Notes: a model not told the origin generated them from the letters alone. A stretch of 64,000 nt of DNA from Intrasporangium oryzae NRRL B-24470 (GCF_000576595.1 NZ_AWSA01000008.1:62001-126000), one strand, 5' to 3'. Positions 6,926-19,184 are shown, counted from the stretch's first letter. Program-made: numbers and translations.

Positions 6926-9742
6926 GTGGAGCCACCGCAGCAGGCACATCCATCCTCGCTCGAGACGACCGAGACGACCGAGACGCCGGATCGGTCGGGG
7001 CCAGCCCGGTCGTTGGCAGGCCGTGCCGAAGAGATACGGGCGCTCGACGCCTTCCTCGAACAGGCCGCGACCGTCGGGGCTGCGCTGGTCGTCACCGGCG
7101 ACCCGGGCATCGGCAAGTCTGCCCTGCTGGCGCACGCGACCGCGCAAGCGGTCACGCAGTGGGGAGCGCTCGTGCGCCACGTCGCCGGGGCCGAGTTCGA
7201 GGCCGACCTCAGCTATGCCGGACTGCACCAGCTGTTGATGTCCGATGCCACCGACCTCTCGTCCCTGTCCGCCGCGCACCGGTCTGCACTCGAGACGGCG
7301 CTCGGACTGCGAACCGGCTCGCCGCCGGAGCGGCTGTTGCTGACGAGCGCGACCTTGGCGCTCCTCCGGAACCTCTCGGAGCCCGCTCCCGTGCTCCTCG
7401 TCCTCGACGACATCCACTGGATGGACCGGGCGACCGCCGGGGTTCTCAGCCTCGTGGCCCGACGTCTGACGGGCAGCCGCATCGGGATGCTCCTGGCGCT
7501 GAGAACAGGGGAGGAGAGCTTCTTCGATCGCGCCACGATCCAAGAGCTGCGCGTCGATCCGCTGGACGACGACGCTGCGACAACCCTGCTCGAGACGACC
7601 CGCCCCGGCCTGCACCCGTCCGTCCAGCACCGCATCGTCGCCGAGGCGGGCGGCAACCCGCTGGCGCTCATCGAGCTGCAGCGAGTCATCACGACCGACC
7701 AGGAGTCGGGCGCCGACAGCCTGCCGACGACACTCCCGCTCACCGCTCGGCTGCGCCGCATGTTTGCCGCTCGGGTTTCCTCCCTGCCGGCACCGACGCG
7801 CCGGCTCCTGCTCCTCGCGGCCCTGGACAACGGTGCGGGAGCGGCCCTCATGCGCGTCATCGCCGCCTCCGACCACGACCTCGAGCCCGCAGAGTCGGAC
7901 GGCATGGTGTCGGTCGACCGTCGTGGCCACCGGGTGACCTTCGCCCATCCGCTCGTGCGTGCCGCGGTCGTCGACCTCGCGTCGGCGCCCGAGAGGCGTG
8001 CCGCTCACCGGCGTCTCGCCGACCTCGCCGACGACCCCGACGTTCGGGCTCTCCACCGCGCCGAGGCGGCCCTGGCCCCGGACGAGCTGGTCGCGAGCCA
8101 CCTCGAGGGTCTCGCGACGCGGATGCTGGACCGCGGGGATGGCGTGCGCTCGGCTGCCCTCCTGCTTCGAGCGGCAGAGCTGAGCCCCGCGCCGACGCAG
8201 CGGGCGCGACGACTCGCACAGGCCGCCTTCGTCGGCGCGCACGTCACCGGCAACCTCGGTGGGGCGGCCGCACTGCTCGACCGCGCCCGAGCCGAGGACC
8301 CGGACGCAACGGAAACGCTGCAGGTCGCCGTGGCGGCGGCGTCCCATCTGCTCAACAACGACGGCGACATCGACACTGCGCACGGGATCCTCTCCGGAGC
8401 CCTGAGCCAGACCTCCGTGTCCGGGCCTCCCTCGACGACCGACGCGCGCACCATCGAGAACGCGGTCGTGACGCTCATGACCATCTGCTCGTTCGGTGGC
8501 CGGATCGGACTGTGGGCAGCCTTCGACGACGCGGTCTCGCGGTTCGGTCCGTTGCTTTCCGCGCCGGTCCGGGTGGCGGCCACCACCTTCGCCGACCCGG
8601 CCCACTCCACACCGGAGCAGCTGCGCGAGCTCGACCGGCTCGTCGACGCCCTGGACGACACCTGCAGCCCCATGGAGGTCGTCGAGATCGCCCAGGCGCG
8701 GTGGTACGTCGGACGGGTCCCCCGCGCGCCGCTCGAGCGCATCGTGGAGGCGGGGCGAGTGGGGGACACCGTTGCCCTGGCCGCGCAGGCGCTGCTCATG
8801 CTCGCTGTGGACGACTTCTTCGCCGGAGCGTGGGACGAGGCTGCCGCCCACGCCGAGGAGGCGGTCCGCGTCTGCGAGGAGCGCGACTACGCGCTTCTGC
8901 TCTGGGGAGCCCGGCTCCCCGGCATGCTCCTCGCGGCCGCGCGAGGCGACACCATCCACCTCGAGACGGCCCACGCTCGTATGCGGCAGTGGGCCCTCCC
9001 GCGCAACGCGCTCGCGGTGCGCACCTTCACGGCATACGTCGACGGCTTGGCCGCGCTGAGCCAGTCGCGATACCGCGAGGCGCTCGACCATTACCGCTCG
9101 GTGACCGAGCCCGGAGTGTTCCCCCCGCACGAGCAGGTGACGCCGTGGATGGTGATGGACCTCGTCGAGGCCGCCGTGCGGTGTGGTGAGCCGGCCATGG
9201 CGCGAGCTCACGTCCGCGCCGCGGCCGACACCGGCATACCACTGCTCTCCACGCGTTCTCAGTTTCTGTGGCGTGGAGCCCAGGCGCTCAGCGCGGACGA
9301 TGCCGACTACCCGGAGCTCTTCGACGCCATCGTCGGCGACCCGTCCTCGACGCAGTGGCCCTTCGACCTCGGCCGGCTGGAGCTGGCCTACGGGGAACGG
9401 CTCCGACGCGACCGGGCCATGCGCCGGGCCCGCCCACATCTCGAGAGCGCCCGGGAACGGTTCTCCGCCCTCGGCGCAGCGCCGTGGACCGCTCGCGCGG
9501 AGGCCATGCTCGGGGCCACGGGCCCCACTCGCCGGGTCGGCGCGACGCAGGCGACCGAGCTGACCGCTCAGGAGCTGCAGGTCGCACGCCTGGCCGCATC
9601 GGGCCTCAGCAACCGTGAGATCGGAGAGCAGCTGTTCCTCTCGCCCCGCACCGTCGGCGCGCACCTCTACCGGGTCTTCCCGAAGCTCGGTGTCACGTCC
9701 AGGGCTGCTCTGCGCGACGCACTCACCGCGCGGGAGTACTGA
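6926..9742 (+). CDS. Large LuxR-family regulator with N-terminal ATPase (LAL/MalT-like)
   Basis: 938 residues. An AAA/NACHT-like ATPase at the N-terminus has Walker A GDPGIGKSA (residues 58-66) and Walker B VLLVLDDIHW. A long helical, TPR-like middle follows, and a C-terminal LuxR helix-turn-helix with LTAQELQVARLAASG and NREIGEQLFLSPRTVGAHL. Such large ATP-binding LuxR proteins are transcriptional activators whose ATPase and repeat domains integrate a ligand signal. GTG start with GAGG five bases upstream. No obvious partner gene is adjacent; the downstream ferredoxin-fold protein-quinone reductase pair is a possible target. A hairpin follows the stop. Confidence 0.9.
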   Translation: MEPPQQAHPSSLETTETTETPDRSGPARSLAGRAEEIRALDAFLEQAATVGAALVVTGDPGIGKSALLAHATAQAVTQWGALVRHVAGAEFEADLSYAGLHQLLMSDATDLSSLSAAHRSALETALGLRTGSPPERLLLTSATLALLRNLSEPAPVLLVLDDIHWMDRATAGVLSLVARRLTGSRIGMLLALRTGEESFFDRATIQELRVDPLDDDAATTLLETTRPGLHPSVQHRIVAEAGGNPLALIELQRVITTDQESGADSLPTTLPLTARLRRMFAARVSSLPAPTRRLLLLAALDNGAGAALMRVIAASDHDLEPAESDGMVSVDRRGHRVTFAHPLVRAAVVDLASAPERRAAHRRLADLADDPDVRALHRAEAALAPDELVASHLEGLATRMLDRGDGVRSAALLLRAAELSPAPTQRARRLAQAAFVGAHVTGNLGGAAALLDRARAEDPDATETLQVAVAAASHLLNNDGDIDTAHGILSGALSQTSVSGPPSTTDARTIENAVVTLMTICSFGGRIGLWAAFDDAVSRFGPLLSAPVRVAATTFADPAHSTPEQLRELDRLVDALDDTCSPMEVVEIAQARWYVGRVPRAPLERIVEAGRVGDTVALAAQALLMLAVDDFFAGAWDEAAAHAEEAVRVCEERDYALLLWGARLPGMLLAAARGDTIHLETAHARMRQWALPRNALAVRTFTAYVDGLAALSQSRYREALDHYRSVTEPGVFPPHEQVTPWMVMDLVEAAVRCGEPAMARAHVRAAADTGIPLLSTRSQFLWRGAQALSADDADYPELFDAIVGDPSSTQWPFDLGRLELAYGERLRRDRAMRRARPHLESARERFSALGAAPWTARAEAMLGATGPTRRVGATQATELTAQELQVARLAASGLSNREIGEQLFLSPRTVGAHLYRVFPKLGVTSRAALRDALTAREY

Positions 9743-9771
9743 GCGGGCGTCGCCCGGCATGGGCCCCGCTC
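9741..9771 (+). terminator. Hairpin terminator after the LuxR regulator
   Basis: GAGCGGG at 9741-9747 pairs with CCCGCTC at 9765-9771, with an inner GCCC/GGGC pair. It begins inside the stop codon. No T-tract. Confidence 0.45.
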
Positions 9772-9899
9772 GGGCGCGACTCTGCGCGGAGCGAGGACCG
9801 TCGAACGACTGATGTTGTGGCTCGCCCGGCGCCCGGACCATGGGGGAGCGGGCGCACCGATCTGGTGCCTGCCGCGCATCCCTTCGAGAAGGAGCGACC

Positions 9900-10214
9900 A
9901 TGACCGAAGTGCTCGAGATCACGACTCTCCAGCTGGCTGGGGGTCTGACAGCGGCGGACTTCATCGACGCCAACACCGACATCAACGCGTACCTGAGACG
10001 GCAACCAGGGTTCCGCTGGAGGCGCATCGTCCAGCGGGAAGACCGGACGATCCTCGACATCGTCGCCTACGACGACCTGGCTCGCGCACGGGCCGGCGCA
10101 GCCGGGATCACGGGGGAGATGGGGGACTCGCCGGTCCACGACACCATCGACCACTCCACCGTCGACTGGCAGATGACCACGGTCCTGCAGCACGTGGAAG
10201 GTCCGCGCCGATGA
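9900..10214 (+). CDS. Small ferredoxin-fold (ABM-like) protein of unknown function
   Basis: 104 residues. Its alternating strands and helices (EITTLQL, then a FIDANTDINAYLRRQPGF helix, then RRIVQREDRTILDIVAYDD and a terminal DWQMTTVLQHV strand) resemble the dimeric ferredoxin-like fold of antibiotic-biosynthesis monooxygenase (ABM) proteins. The ATG at 9900 has AAGGAG eight bases upstream. Its stop overlaps the ATG of the quinone-reductase gene (ATGA), so the two are translationally coupled. Such small proteins often act on quinones or reactive metabolites, which would fit its partner; this is inference. Confidence 0.7.
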   Translation: MTEVLEITTLQLAGGLTAADFIDANTDINAYLRRQPGFRWRRIVQREDRTILDIVAYDDLARARAGAAGITGEMGDSPVHDTIDHSTVDWQMTTVLQHVEGPRR

Positions 10215-11236
10215 ACCTCTCCACGACGAAGAAGAGCGACGCCCCGACGATGACCGCCGCCGTGCTCGACGAGTTCGGCTCCGCACTCAGGGTGCGCAGC
10301 CTGTCCCGCCCCACGGCAGAGCCCGGCACGGTGCTGGTGCGCGTCGCCGCGAGCGGCATCAACCCGCTCGACACGAAGATCCGCACCGGGAGTGCCGCCC
10401 ATGCCCAGGTCACCCCGCCCGCCGTCCTCGGGCTCGACGTCGCGGGCGTGGTCACCGAGGTCGGGGCGGATGTCGATTCCTTCAGCGTCGGCGACGAAGT
10501 GTTCGGGCTGGCCGGAGGGGTGGGTGAGGTCCCGGGGTCGTTGGCCGAGTACGTCGCGGTCGACGCCGACCTGCTTGCCCTCAAGCCCGCCTCGTTGAGC
10601 ATGACCGAGGCCGCCGCGCTGCCCCTGTCGGTCATCACGGCGTGGGAAGGGCTCGTCGACCGTGCCCGTGTGCGCCAGGGGCAGTCCGTCCTCATCCATG
10701 GAGGAGCCGGCGGGGTGGGTCACATCGCGGTCCAGCTGGCCGTTGCCCGGGGCGCGACGGTCTTCGCTACCGGCAGCGGACCCGACCTCGACCGGATCCG
10801 CCAGCTGGGCGCGGTGCCGATCGACTACCGCGCCACCTCTGTGGAGCAGTACGTCTCGTCGGCCACTCATGGCGAGGGGTTCGACGTCATCTTCGACACC
10901 ATCGGCGGCGCCACGCTCGATGCGTCGTTCGGGGCGGTACGGCGCTACACGGGTCACGTCGTGAGCATCCTCGGCTGGGGAACGCACAGCCTGGCCCCGC
11001 TCAGCTTCCGCGGTGCGACCTACTCAGGCGTCTTCACACTGCTGCCGCTGCTCACCGGTGTCGGTCGGGCGCATCACGGTGAGATTCTCCGAGCAGCCGC
11101 GCAGATGGCAGAGGCGGGTCGGTTACGGCCGATCCTCGACCCGACGGCATACGACCTGGGGTCCGTGATGGACGCGCACGCGGCGGTCTCGAGCGGATCG
11201 GCCTCAGGAAAGGTCGTCGTCACGATGGGAGGCTGA
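10211..11236 (+). CDS. NADP-dependent quinone oxidoreductase (zinc-free MDR family)
   Basis: 341 residues of the medium-chain dehydrogenase/reductase family. An N-terminal GroES-like domain has [11 protein letters not shown] and GLDVAGVV, and a Rossmann domain has the nucleotide-binding AGGVG motif ([15 protein letters not shown], about residues 160-174). The zinc-binding cysteines of alcohol dehydrogenases are absent, so it is a quinone reductase/crotonase-type MDR. It starts at an ATG overlapping the previous stop; an internal ATG at 10250 would remove 13 residues. Expected to reduce quinones or enones with NADPH in the cytosol. Confidence 0.87.
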   Translation: MNLSTTKKSDAPTMTAAVLDEFGSALRVRSLSRPTAEPGTVLVRVAASGINPLDTKIRTGSAAHAQVTPPAVLGLDVAGVVTEVGADVDSFSVGDEVFGLAGGVGEVPGSLAEYVAVDADLLALKPASLSMTEAAALPLSVITAWEGLVDRARVRQGQSVLIHGGAGGVGHIAVQLAVARGATVFATGSGPDLDRIRQLGAVPIDYRATSVEQYVSSATHGEGFDVIFDTIGGATLDASFGAVRRYTGHVVSILGWGTHSLAPLSFRGATYSGVFTLLPLLTGVGRAHHGEILRAAAQMAEAGRLRPILDPTAYDLGSVMDAHAAVSSGSASGKVVVTMGG

Positions 11237-11592
11237 GCGGCTGGAGGTGGGGGATCGGTGGCGAGAGCAGCCGGATGCCCGCGACCTCGCCGATGTGCAT
11301 CGCCAGCCGCTCGTGGACCAGGGTGATGAGCCGAGTTCCCCTGAGCAGATGGCGGTCGGCGGCGTGTCCGCTCGGGTTTCAGTCGGTGGCGGCGTCGCGC
11401 GGACCGGGCCCTTCGCGGCCTGGCGTGGTCCGTGACGGGCGTCCCCAGGGAAATGCCTGTCTCGGGAGCCCTTGGCTGGGCTACCTCGTGGCGCGATCGG
11501 GTGACAGCCGCGCGCCACAGTGCGTAGACGTCCTTCGGGGAGTCGAGCGCCCTGATGCGCCATTTCCAGTCAGGGCCGGCATCGAGATCCAC
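11220..11592 (-). pseudogene. Frameshifted remnant of a DinB/DUF664-like gene
   Basis: Two coding-looking pieces lie on the minus strand in different frames. The upstream piece (from 11592) reads [10 protein letters not shown], then [20 protein letters not shown]. The downstream piece ends at a stop at 11220-11222 and reads [20 protein letters not shown] with perfect GC at third positions. The first piece resembles the tryptophan-rich middle of DinB-fold DUF664 proteins, and the second resembles a DinB-type metal-binding terminal helix (H...H.G). The frame changes between them, so the gene is broken. It also overlaps the end of the quinone reductase gene by 17 bases. The family call is tentative. 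Confidence 0.4.
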
Positions 11593-11689
11593 TGCGGTGC
11601 CTGCGGCGTTGGAAGCCGACTGAGTCGTGGGTCACGCTCCCCGCAGCCGGGGGACCTCTGTGGTCGGCGGGTGTGCAACAGTGCCTCTC

Positions 11690-12553
11690 GTGGCTTCATC
11701 GACGACACCACCACCGAGCTCGGCACCCCTGGGCTCGGCCCCGCCGACGCCGGCCTTCTTCCTGGCCGGGGGGACGGGCATCTCCGCCGAGACGCTCGGC
11801 AACATGATGCTCCAGCAGTTCCCGACGGTCAGGTTCGCGCGGCGCAAGATCCCGTTCATCACGACCGTGGCGCGGGCCCGGGAGGTCGTCGCCGAGCTCG
11901 ACGCAGCCATGACGGACGCGGTGACGCCACTCGTCTTCTCGACCGTCTCCGACGAGGAGATCCGTGCCGAGCTGCAGCGCACGAGGTGCGCTTTCATCGA
12001 CCTCTTCGGCTCGCACCTGGCGACCGTGGAGCACGTGTTGCACGTCAACGCTGCCCGCCACGTCGGTGCCCTGCACGGCGTCGGCGACCTCGGCCGTTAC
12101 GAGGCGCGCATGAGGGCGGTCGAGTACGCGATGGAGCACGACGACGGGCAGAGCATGCGCAACCTCGAGCAGGCGCAGCTGATCCTCGTCGCCCCGTCCA
12201 GGTGCGGCAAGACGCCCACGTCGATCTACCTCGCGTTGCAGCACGGGATCAAGGTGGCCAACTACCCGCTCGTCGAGGAGGACTTCGACTCGAGCGAGCT
12301 GCCGCGACCCGTCCGGCCGTATGCCGCCAAGTGCTTCGGTCTCCTGTCGACGGCGGCGCGGCTCAGCCAGGTGCGCGGAGAGCGGCGACCCGGATCGAGG
12401 TACGCCAGCCTGGCCCAGTGCTCGTACGAGCTCCGCCGGGCCGAGGCGATGTACCGGAGCCACGGCATACCCGTGGTCAACTCCTCGGCGATGTCTGTCG
12501 AGGAGATCGCAGCGGTGATCATGCAGACCGGCCGCCTCAACGACATCGGCTGA
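11690..12553 (+). CDS. ppsR: Phosphoenolpyruvate synthase regulatory protein (bifunctional kinase/phosphorylase)
   Basis: About 287 residues of the DUF299 (PSRP) family. An N-terminal [11 protein letters not shown] segment matches the family SDSTGxTAE region. A P-loop-like [15 protein letters not shown] lies near the middle and an [11 protein letters not shown] stretch near the end. The protein uses ADP to phosphorylate PEP synthase on threonine and phosphate to reverse it, switching gluconeogenic flux. Its position 53 bases upstream of the PEP synthase gene supports this. The start is unresolved: in-frame GTGs exist at 11627, 11660, 11681 and 11690, none with a convincing ribosome site; 11690 gives the family-typical length. 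The first residue of the motif pair is Ala-Gly rather than Ser-Asp. Confidence 0.88.
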   Translation: MASSTTPPPSSAPLGSAPPTPAFFLAGGTGISAETLGNMMLQQFPTVRFARRKIPFITTVARAREVVAELDAAMTDAVTPLVFSTVSDEEIRAELQRTRCAFIDLFGSHLATVEHVLHVNAARHVGALHGVGDLGRYEARMRAVEYAMEHDDGQSMRNLEQAQLILVAPSRCGKTPTSIYLALQHGIKVANYPLVEEDFDSSELPRPVRPYAAKCFGLLSTAARLSQVRGERRPGSRYASLAQCSYELRRAEAMYRSHGIPVVNSSAMSVEEIAAVIMQTGRLNDIG

Positions 12554-12606
12554 CCGTGACCGGACAGCCGCACCCCCGAGCAGGATCGACGACGGAAGGA
12601 CCTGAA

Positions 12607-15003
<2,397 letters not shown>

Positions 15004-15028
15004 GGTGCCGGGAGCCTGACACGCTGCG

Positions 15029-16066
15029 TCACCGGGCCGGGTCGACCATCGTCATGCCCGCGATCGTCGCTCGGTCGAAGACGGGGAGCATCGACGCGGC
15101 CTCCTCGAGTCCGATCGTCCGCTCGATGAGCCGCTGGGGCTGCAGCAGGCCCTGCTCGATGAGGCGCATCATGCCCGGGTAGTCGGCGGCGGCCATCCCG
15201 TGGCTGCCGAGCAGGTCGAGCTCCCAGGCGATGGCCCGCGCCATCGGCACCCGCGGGTGACCGTCGACGGGTGGCAGCAAGCCCACCTGTACGTGACGGC
15301 CCCGGCGGCGAAGGCTGAGGATCGAGTCGGCACAGGTCTGCTCGCTCCCGACCGCGTCCACGGCCACGTGTGAGCCGCCGCCGGTGAGCTCCGCGACGGC
15401 GGCCGGGATGTCGGTGCCGTCCGCGACCAGCGTGTGCTCGGCGCCGAGGGATGATGCCGCGGCGAGCGCCTCTGGGTTGCGGTCCACGGCGACCACCCGC
15501 GCCCCGAGCGTTCGGGCGATCATCACCGTGCTCAGCCCGACGCCGCCGGAACCAACCACCGTGACCCACTCACCGTCAGCGACCCGCGCCCGGCCGACCA
15601 GGGCGCGGTATGCCGTCGCGAACCGGCATCCGAGACTGGCCGCGGTCGCGAAGTCGACCTGCTCGGGGATGCCCACGAGGTTGGTGTCTGCCGCGTGGAG
15701 CGCAACGGACTCGGCGAACGACCCCCAGTGCGTGAAGCCGGGCTGCTCCTGGCGTGGGCAGACCTGGGCCTGCCCGGTGCGGCACCACTCGCAGCGGCCG
15801 CAGCCGCAGACGAACGGGACGGTCACTCGGTCGCCGATCCTCCACCGGGTCACCCCCGGGCCCACCTGGGCGATGACGCCGGCGAGCTCGTGGCCTGGTA
15901 CGTGCGGAAAGTCGATGTCGTCATGGCCGGCCCACGCGTGCCAGTCGCTGCGGCACATCCCGGTCGCCCTGACCGTGACGACCACGCCGTATGCCGGGGC
16001 TGTCGGCTCGGCAACCTCCCGGACCTCGGGCTGGGCTCCAACGGCATCGATGACCACGGCACGCAC
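15029..16066 (-). CDS. Zinc-dependent alcohol dehydrogenase
   Basis: 345 residues. The catalytic zinc ligands are visible as Cys in ATGMCRSDWHAW and His-Glu in VPGHELAG. The structural-zinc cysteines are in CGCGRCEWCRTGQAQVC, and the nucleotide motif is GSGGVGLS. The cytosolic enzyme oxidises an alcohol with NAD(P)+ or works in reverse; the substrate is unknown. GTG start at 16066 with only a weak upstream CCTGAG. It is transcribed towards ppsA, with 25 bases between the stops, and its neighbours do not suggest a pathway. Confidence 0.9.
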   Translation of the reverse strand: MRAVVIDAVGAQPEVREVAEPTAPAYGVVVTVRATGMCRSDWHAWAGHDDIDFPHVPGHELAGVIAQVGPGVTRWRIGDRVTVPFVCGCGRCEWCRTGQAQVCPRQEQPGFTHWGSFAESVALHAADTNLVGIPEQVDFATAASLGCRFATAYRALVGRARVADGEWVTVVGSGGVGLSTVMIARTLGARVVAVDRNPEALAAASSLGAEHTLVADGTDIPAAVAELTGGGSHVAVDAVGSEQTCADSILSLRRRGRHVQVGLLPPVDGHPRVPMARAIAWELDLLGSHGMAAADYPGMMRLIEQGLLQPQRLIERTIGLEEAASMLPVFDRATIAGMTMVDPAR

Positions 16067-16147
16067 ACGCTCAGGATGTCACCCCGGCCCCGACGTGCTC
16101 CTCGCTTGTTCGCGCGCCGAGAGCCGTCGCCAAGAGCCGTCGCCGAC

Positions 16148-16867
16148 TCAGCCACCGGATCCCATGGCGCCGACGGCACGAGCGACGACGAGCAGCGAGG
16201 TGAGCAGCGCCGCCGTAGCCTCGAGGCCCATGAGGGCCTTGGCGCGGCCCGTCAGTGGCATCGTGTCGGTCGGGCTGAAGGCGCTCGAGTTCGTCAGCGA
16301 GACGTAGAGGTAGTCGATGAAGGCCGGGCGCCAGTTGCTCCGGGCGCTCGAGCCGGTGGCGACCTCACGCACCGCGTCCTGGTTCTCGTCCTGCGAGAAG
16401 CGCCAGTCGGCGGGCGCCAGCCGCTCGCGCGCGAGGGTGTGGCGCGCGACGGGCCCGCCGCGGTCGATCTCCCAGAAGAGCAGACCGAAGCCGATGACGT
16501 TGGTCAGCCACACCTGCATTCCGGCCAGCAACAACGACGTCCCCTGGGCCTTGGACGACGTGAGCGTCCTCACCAGCATGCCGAGCGCGAGAAGGTTCGT
16601 CGCGATGACGACACACGCGAGCGCGATGGATGCCGCCCGCGACCACTGCGTCTGCCGGACCATTCGTCGCGGGTTGGTCACCAGCAGGACGCCCAACAGT
16701 GCGAGCTCGATCGCGGGGATGGCAAACCGGGGTCCGACGAGCAGGCCCTCCGGCAGGACGGCATACGCGAGGACGGCGACCACGACCGCGACGGTCGGCG
16801 GCAAGCGGCTCTCGCCAGGGCTGGATCGTGGCTCACGTCGCCACCTGCGTGACCGTGAAGTCGGCAT
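16148..16867 (-). CDS. Membrane protein with a channel-like C-terminal pore segment
   Basis: About 239 residues. Four N-terminal hydrophobic helices (AVVVAVLAYAVLP, AIPAIELALLGVLL, ALACVVIATNLLAL, LLLAGMQVWLTNVIGFGLLF) precede a hydrophilic stretch. Then comes a FIDYLYVSLTNSSAFSPTDT segment followed by a last helix. The FIDYLYVS-TNS-FSPTD-T pattern looks like the pore loop and inner helix of two-helix ion channels, but it lacks a TVGYGD potassium filter. The start is uncertain: ATG 16867 or an upstream ATG at 16912, neither with a clear ribosome site. I do not recognise a named family with confidence. Confidence 0.7.
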   Translation of the reverse strand: MPTSRSRRWRREPRSSPGESRLPPTVAVVVAVLAYAVLPEGLLVGPRFAIPAIELALLGVLLVTNPRRMVRQTQWSRAASIALACVVIATNLLALGMLVRTLTSSKAQGTSLLLAGMQVWLTNVIGFGLLFWEIDRGGPVARHTLARERLAPADWRFSQDENQDAVREVATGSSARSNWRPAFIDYLYVSLTNSSAFSPTDTMPLTGRAKALMGLEATAALLTSLLVVARAVGAMGSGG

Positions 16868-17146
16868 GGCGCCCAAGGTAGTCCTGCCGCTGGCCCGAAA
16901 GCCGGGGCGCACCGGTGAAGGACCTGACCCCCACCTCGTCCGAGGCCGTGAAAGGCGCGTGCGGGGAGGCGCGGGGCCGCCGCGGGGACCGGGGGCGTCC
17001 CCCGCGGCTCAGCGGCATACGACGAAATCCGAAGGTCGAAGGCAGACGGAAGGACTGATATCCGCTGTCGCTTGTGCAAACGGCCACTGAATCGGTAGCC
17101 TCGGGATACCCCGCGTCCTGCTGTGGTATCCATCGAGGAGGCAGAA

Positions 17147-18559
17147 ATGACTTTGACCACGCGCGCCGTTCCCGCGCACGACCCCGCGACCCGGCGCAGC
17201 CTGCCGACGGACTCCCGGCCCGTCGACCCCGCCCGCGTCCAGCAGCTGCTCGCGGCCGAGTGGGAGCGGTTCACGTCGTGGTCCCGCGGCTCGGGCGAGC
17301 ACAACGCGCGGGCGAGCCAGTCGCTGCCGCTCGGCGTCACGAGCAGCTTCCAGCACTGGGAGCCCTACCCGATCTCGATCGAGTCCGCGCGCGGCGCCTG
17401 GCTCACCGACGTCGACGGCAACCGGCTGCTCGACCTGTCGATGGGCTTCGGCGCGATGCTCGTCGGGCACCTCAACCCGGTCGTCGTCGAGCGCGTCACC
17501 GAGGCGCTCACGCACACCGGCACGCTCTTCGTCACGCCCTCACCCCAGGCGACCGAGATGGCCGAGCGCTACCAGACCCGGTTCGGGCTCGACATGCTCC
17601 GGTTCACCAACTCCGGCACCGAGTCCCTCATGTACGCCATCCGCGCGGCGCGCGCCTTCACCGGCCGCAAGGCGATCATCAAGATCGAGGGCGGCTACCA
17701 CGGCGGCTACGACGCGCTCCAGGTGTCGGTCAAGCCCGACCTCGCCGACATCGGCCCGGCGGACGCGCCCATCCCCGAGGTGCCGTTCGACGTCGAGGCC
17801 GGGACGGTCCACGTCATCGCGTACAACGACCTCGGTCAGCTCCACCGGGTCCTCGCCGAGCACGGCCGTGACATCGCCGCCCTCGTCGTCGAGCCCGTCA
17901 TCGAGAACCTCGCGATCGTCGTCCCCGACGAGGGCTACCTCGCCGGGGTCCGCGCGGCCTGCGACGAGCACGGCGTCGTCCTCGTCTTCGACGAGGTCAA
18001 GACCGGCCTGACGGCAGGGTATGCCGGTGCCTCCCAGCGCCTCGGCGTGCAGCCCGACCTCATCACCCTCGCGAAGTCGATCGGTGGCGGGCTGCCGCTG
18101 GCGGCCTTCGGTGGCAAGCGGGAGGTCATGCAGGTCGTCGTCGACGGACGGATGGCGCACTTCGGTACCTACAACGGCAACCCGCTCGTGATGGCCGCCG
18201 CACGCGCCGTCGACGAGATCTGCACGCACGAGGCGCTCGACGCCGCCGAGGCCATGAACAACCGGGCCATGGACGCGATCGACGAGATCATCCGGACGCA
18301 CGAGCTGCCCGCCCACACGGTCGGCCTTGGCGTCAAGGGCTGTGTCACGTGGTCCGCGACCCCCGTGCGCAACTACCGCGACTACAAGGCGACGGACTTC
18401 GGTCTCGCCGAGCTGTCCTGGCTGTGGGGCGTCAACCGTGGCGTCCTCACGCCGCCCGGTCTCGACGAGCAGTGGCTCGTCTCGCTCGCGCACACCGACG
18501 AGGACATGGCGATCCTCATCGACGACTTCCGCGGGCTCGCCGAGGCGCTGCGCGCCTGA
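17147..18559 (+). CDS. Class III aminotransferase (glutamate-1-semialdehyde aminomutase-like)
   Basis: 470 residues of the PLP-dependent fold I class III family. Recognisable parts are the substrate-side DVDGNRLLDLSMGFG, the cofactor-binding NSGTES, the aspartate in VFDEVKTG and the PLP lysine in LAKSIGGG. Overall it resembles glutamate-1-semialdehyde 2,1-aminomutase, but no haem-biosynthesis gene is near, so a catabolic omega-aminotransferase is equally possible. The ATG at 17147 is preceded by GAGGAGG. The 279 bases upstream hold no gene. A strong hairpin follows, so it is likely monocistronic. It lies beside the shikimate/protocatechuate cluster without an obvious role in it. Confidence 0.85.
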   Translation: MTLTTRAVPAHDPATRRSLPTDSRPVDPARVQQLLAAEWERFTSWSRGSGEHNARASQSLPLGVTSSFQHWEPYPISIESARGAWLTDVDGNRLLDLSMGFGAMLVGHLNPVVVERVTEALTHTGTLFVTPSPQATEMAERYQTRFGLDMLRFTNSGTESLMYAIRAARAFTGRKAIIKIEGGYHGGYDALQVSVKPDLADIGPADAPIPEVPFDVEAGTVHVIAYNDLGQLHRVLAEHGRDIAALVVEPVIENLAIVVPDEGYLAGVRAACDEHGVVLVFDEVKTGLTAGYAGASQRLGVQPDLITLAKSIGGGLPLAAFGGKREVMQVVVDGRMAHFGTYNGNPLVMAAARAVDEICTHEALDAAEAMNNRAMDAIDEIIRTHELPAHTVGLGVKGCVTWSATPVRNYRDYKATDFGLAELSWLWGVNRGVLTPPGLDEQWLVSLAHTDEDMAILIDDFRGLAEALRA

Positions 18560-18606
18560 CCGTCGCGGCGACGGCGGTCGTCACCACCTCCGACGAGCAC
18601 GACTCA

Positions 18607-18644
18607 AGGGCCCCTGACCGGCTGAGATGCCGGCCGGGGGCCCT
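18607..18644 (+). terminator. Two-part GC hairpin, likely terminator
   Basis: GGGCCCC pairs with GGGGCCC and an inner CCGGC with GCCGG around a short TGAGAT loop, 48 bases after the aminotransferase stop. The outer stem also separates this gene from the convergent dehydroquinase gene. Confidence 0.6.
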
Positions 18645-18713
18645 CCTGTCGTCCACGTCCAGATCCACCTCTCGGATCCGTTTCGCGGCGACCACCGCTC
18701 GATCCAAGGTCCT

Positions 18714-19184
18714 TCAGGGGGAGCTCGTGCCCGGTCGTGCAGCGCTGAGGTGGCCTATGCGCGCGATGGCGAGGGCGTACCCCTGGGTGCCGCACCCGAC
18801 GATGACCCCCTCGACCACGTCGGACAGGTAGGAGTGCCCGCGGAAGGCCTCGCGGCGGTGGACGTTCGTGATGTGCACCTCGATGACCGGTGCGTCGACG
18901 ACGGCGATCGCGTCGCGGATGGCGACGGACGTGTGGGTGTAGGCCGCGGCGTTGATGACCACGCCGGCGACCGCGTGCCGTAGCTCGTGGATCGCGTCGA
19001 CGATCTCGCCCTCGTGGTTGCTCTGGCGGAAGTCGAGCTCCAGCCCCGCGTCACGGGCGGTTCGCAGGCACAGCTGTCTGACGTCGTCGAGCGTCTCCCG
19101 GCCGTAGACCTCGGGCTGACGTTCGCCGAGGAGGTTGAGGTTGGGGCCGTTGAGGACGGCAACGACGGGGGCGTTCGGCGTCAT
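18714..19184 (-). CDS. aroQ: Type II 3-dehydroquinate dehydratase
   Basis: 156 residues, the normal size of the dodecameric type II enzyme. Signature parts are LNGPNLNLLGERQPEVYG with the catalytic Tyr27, RQSNHEGEIVD, NAAAYTHTS and the catalytic-histidine segment VIEVHITNVHRRE with FRGHS. It interconverts 3-dehydroquinate and 3-dehydroshikimate. Beside a LacI regulator, an MFS transporter, a shikimate dehydrogenase and a dehydroshikimate dehydratase, it most likely serves quinate catabolism (a QsuC role) rather than, or as well as, aromatic biosynthesis. ATG with AAGGAG upstream. It lies just downstream of the lacI-type gene, 43 bases apart, likely in one operon. Confidence 0.93.
   Translation of the reverse strand: MTPNAPVVAVLNGPNLNLLGERQPEVYGRETLDDVRQLCLRTARDAGLELDFRQSNHEGEIVDAIHELRHAVAGVVINAAAYTHTSVAIRDAIAVVDAPVIEVHITNVHRREAFRGHSYLSDVVEGVIVGCGTQGYALAIARIGHLSAARPGTSSP

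Noticed and set aside
17147-18559. Aminotransferase as haem-pathway HemL
   Set aside because: The sequence is HemL-like, but no haem genes are in the window and the family is broad, so I kept the general name.
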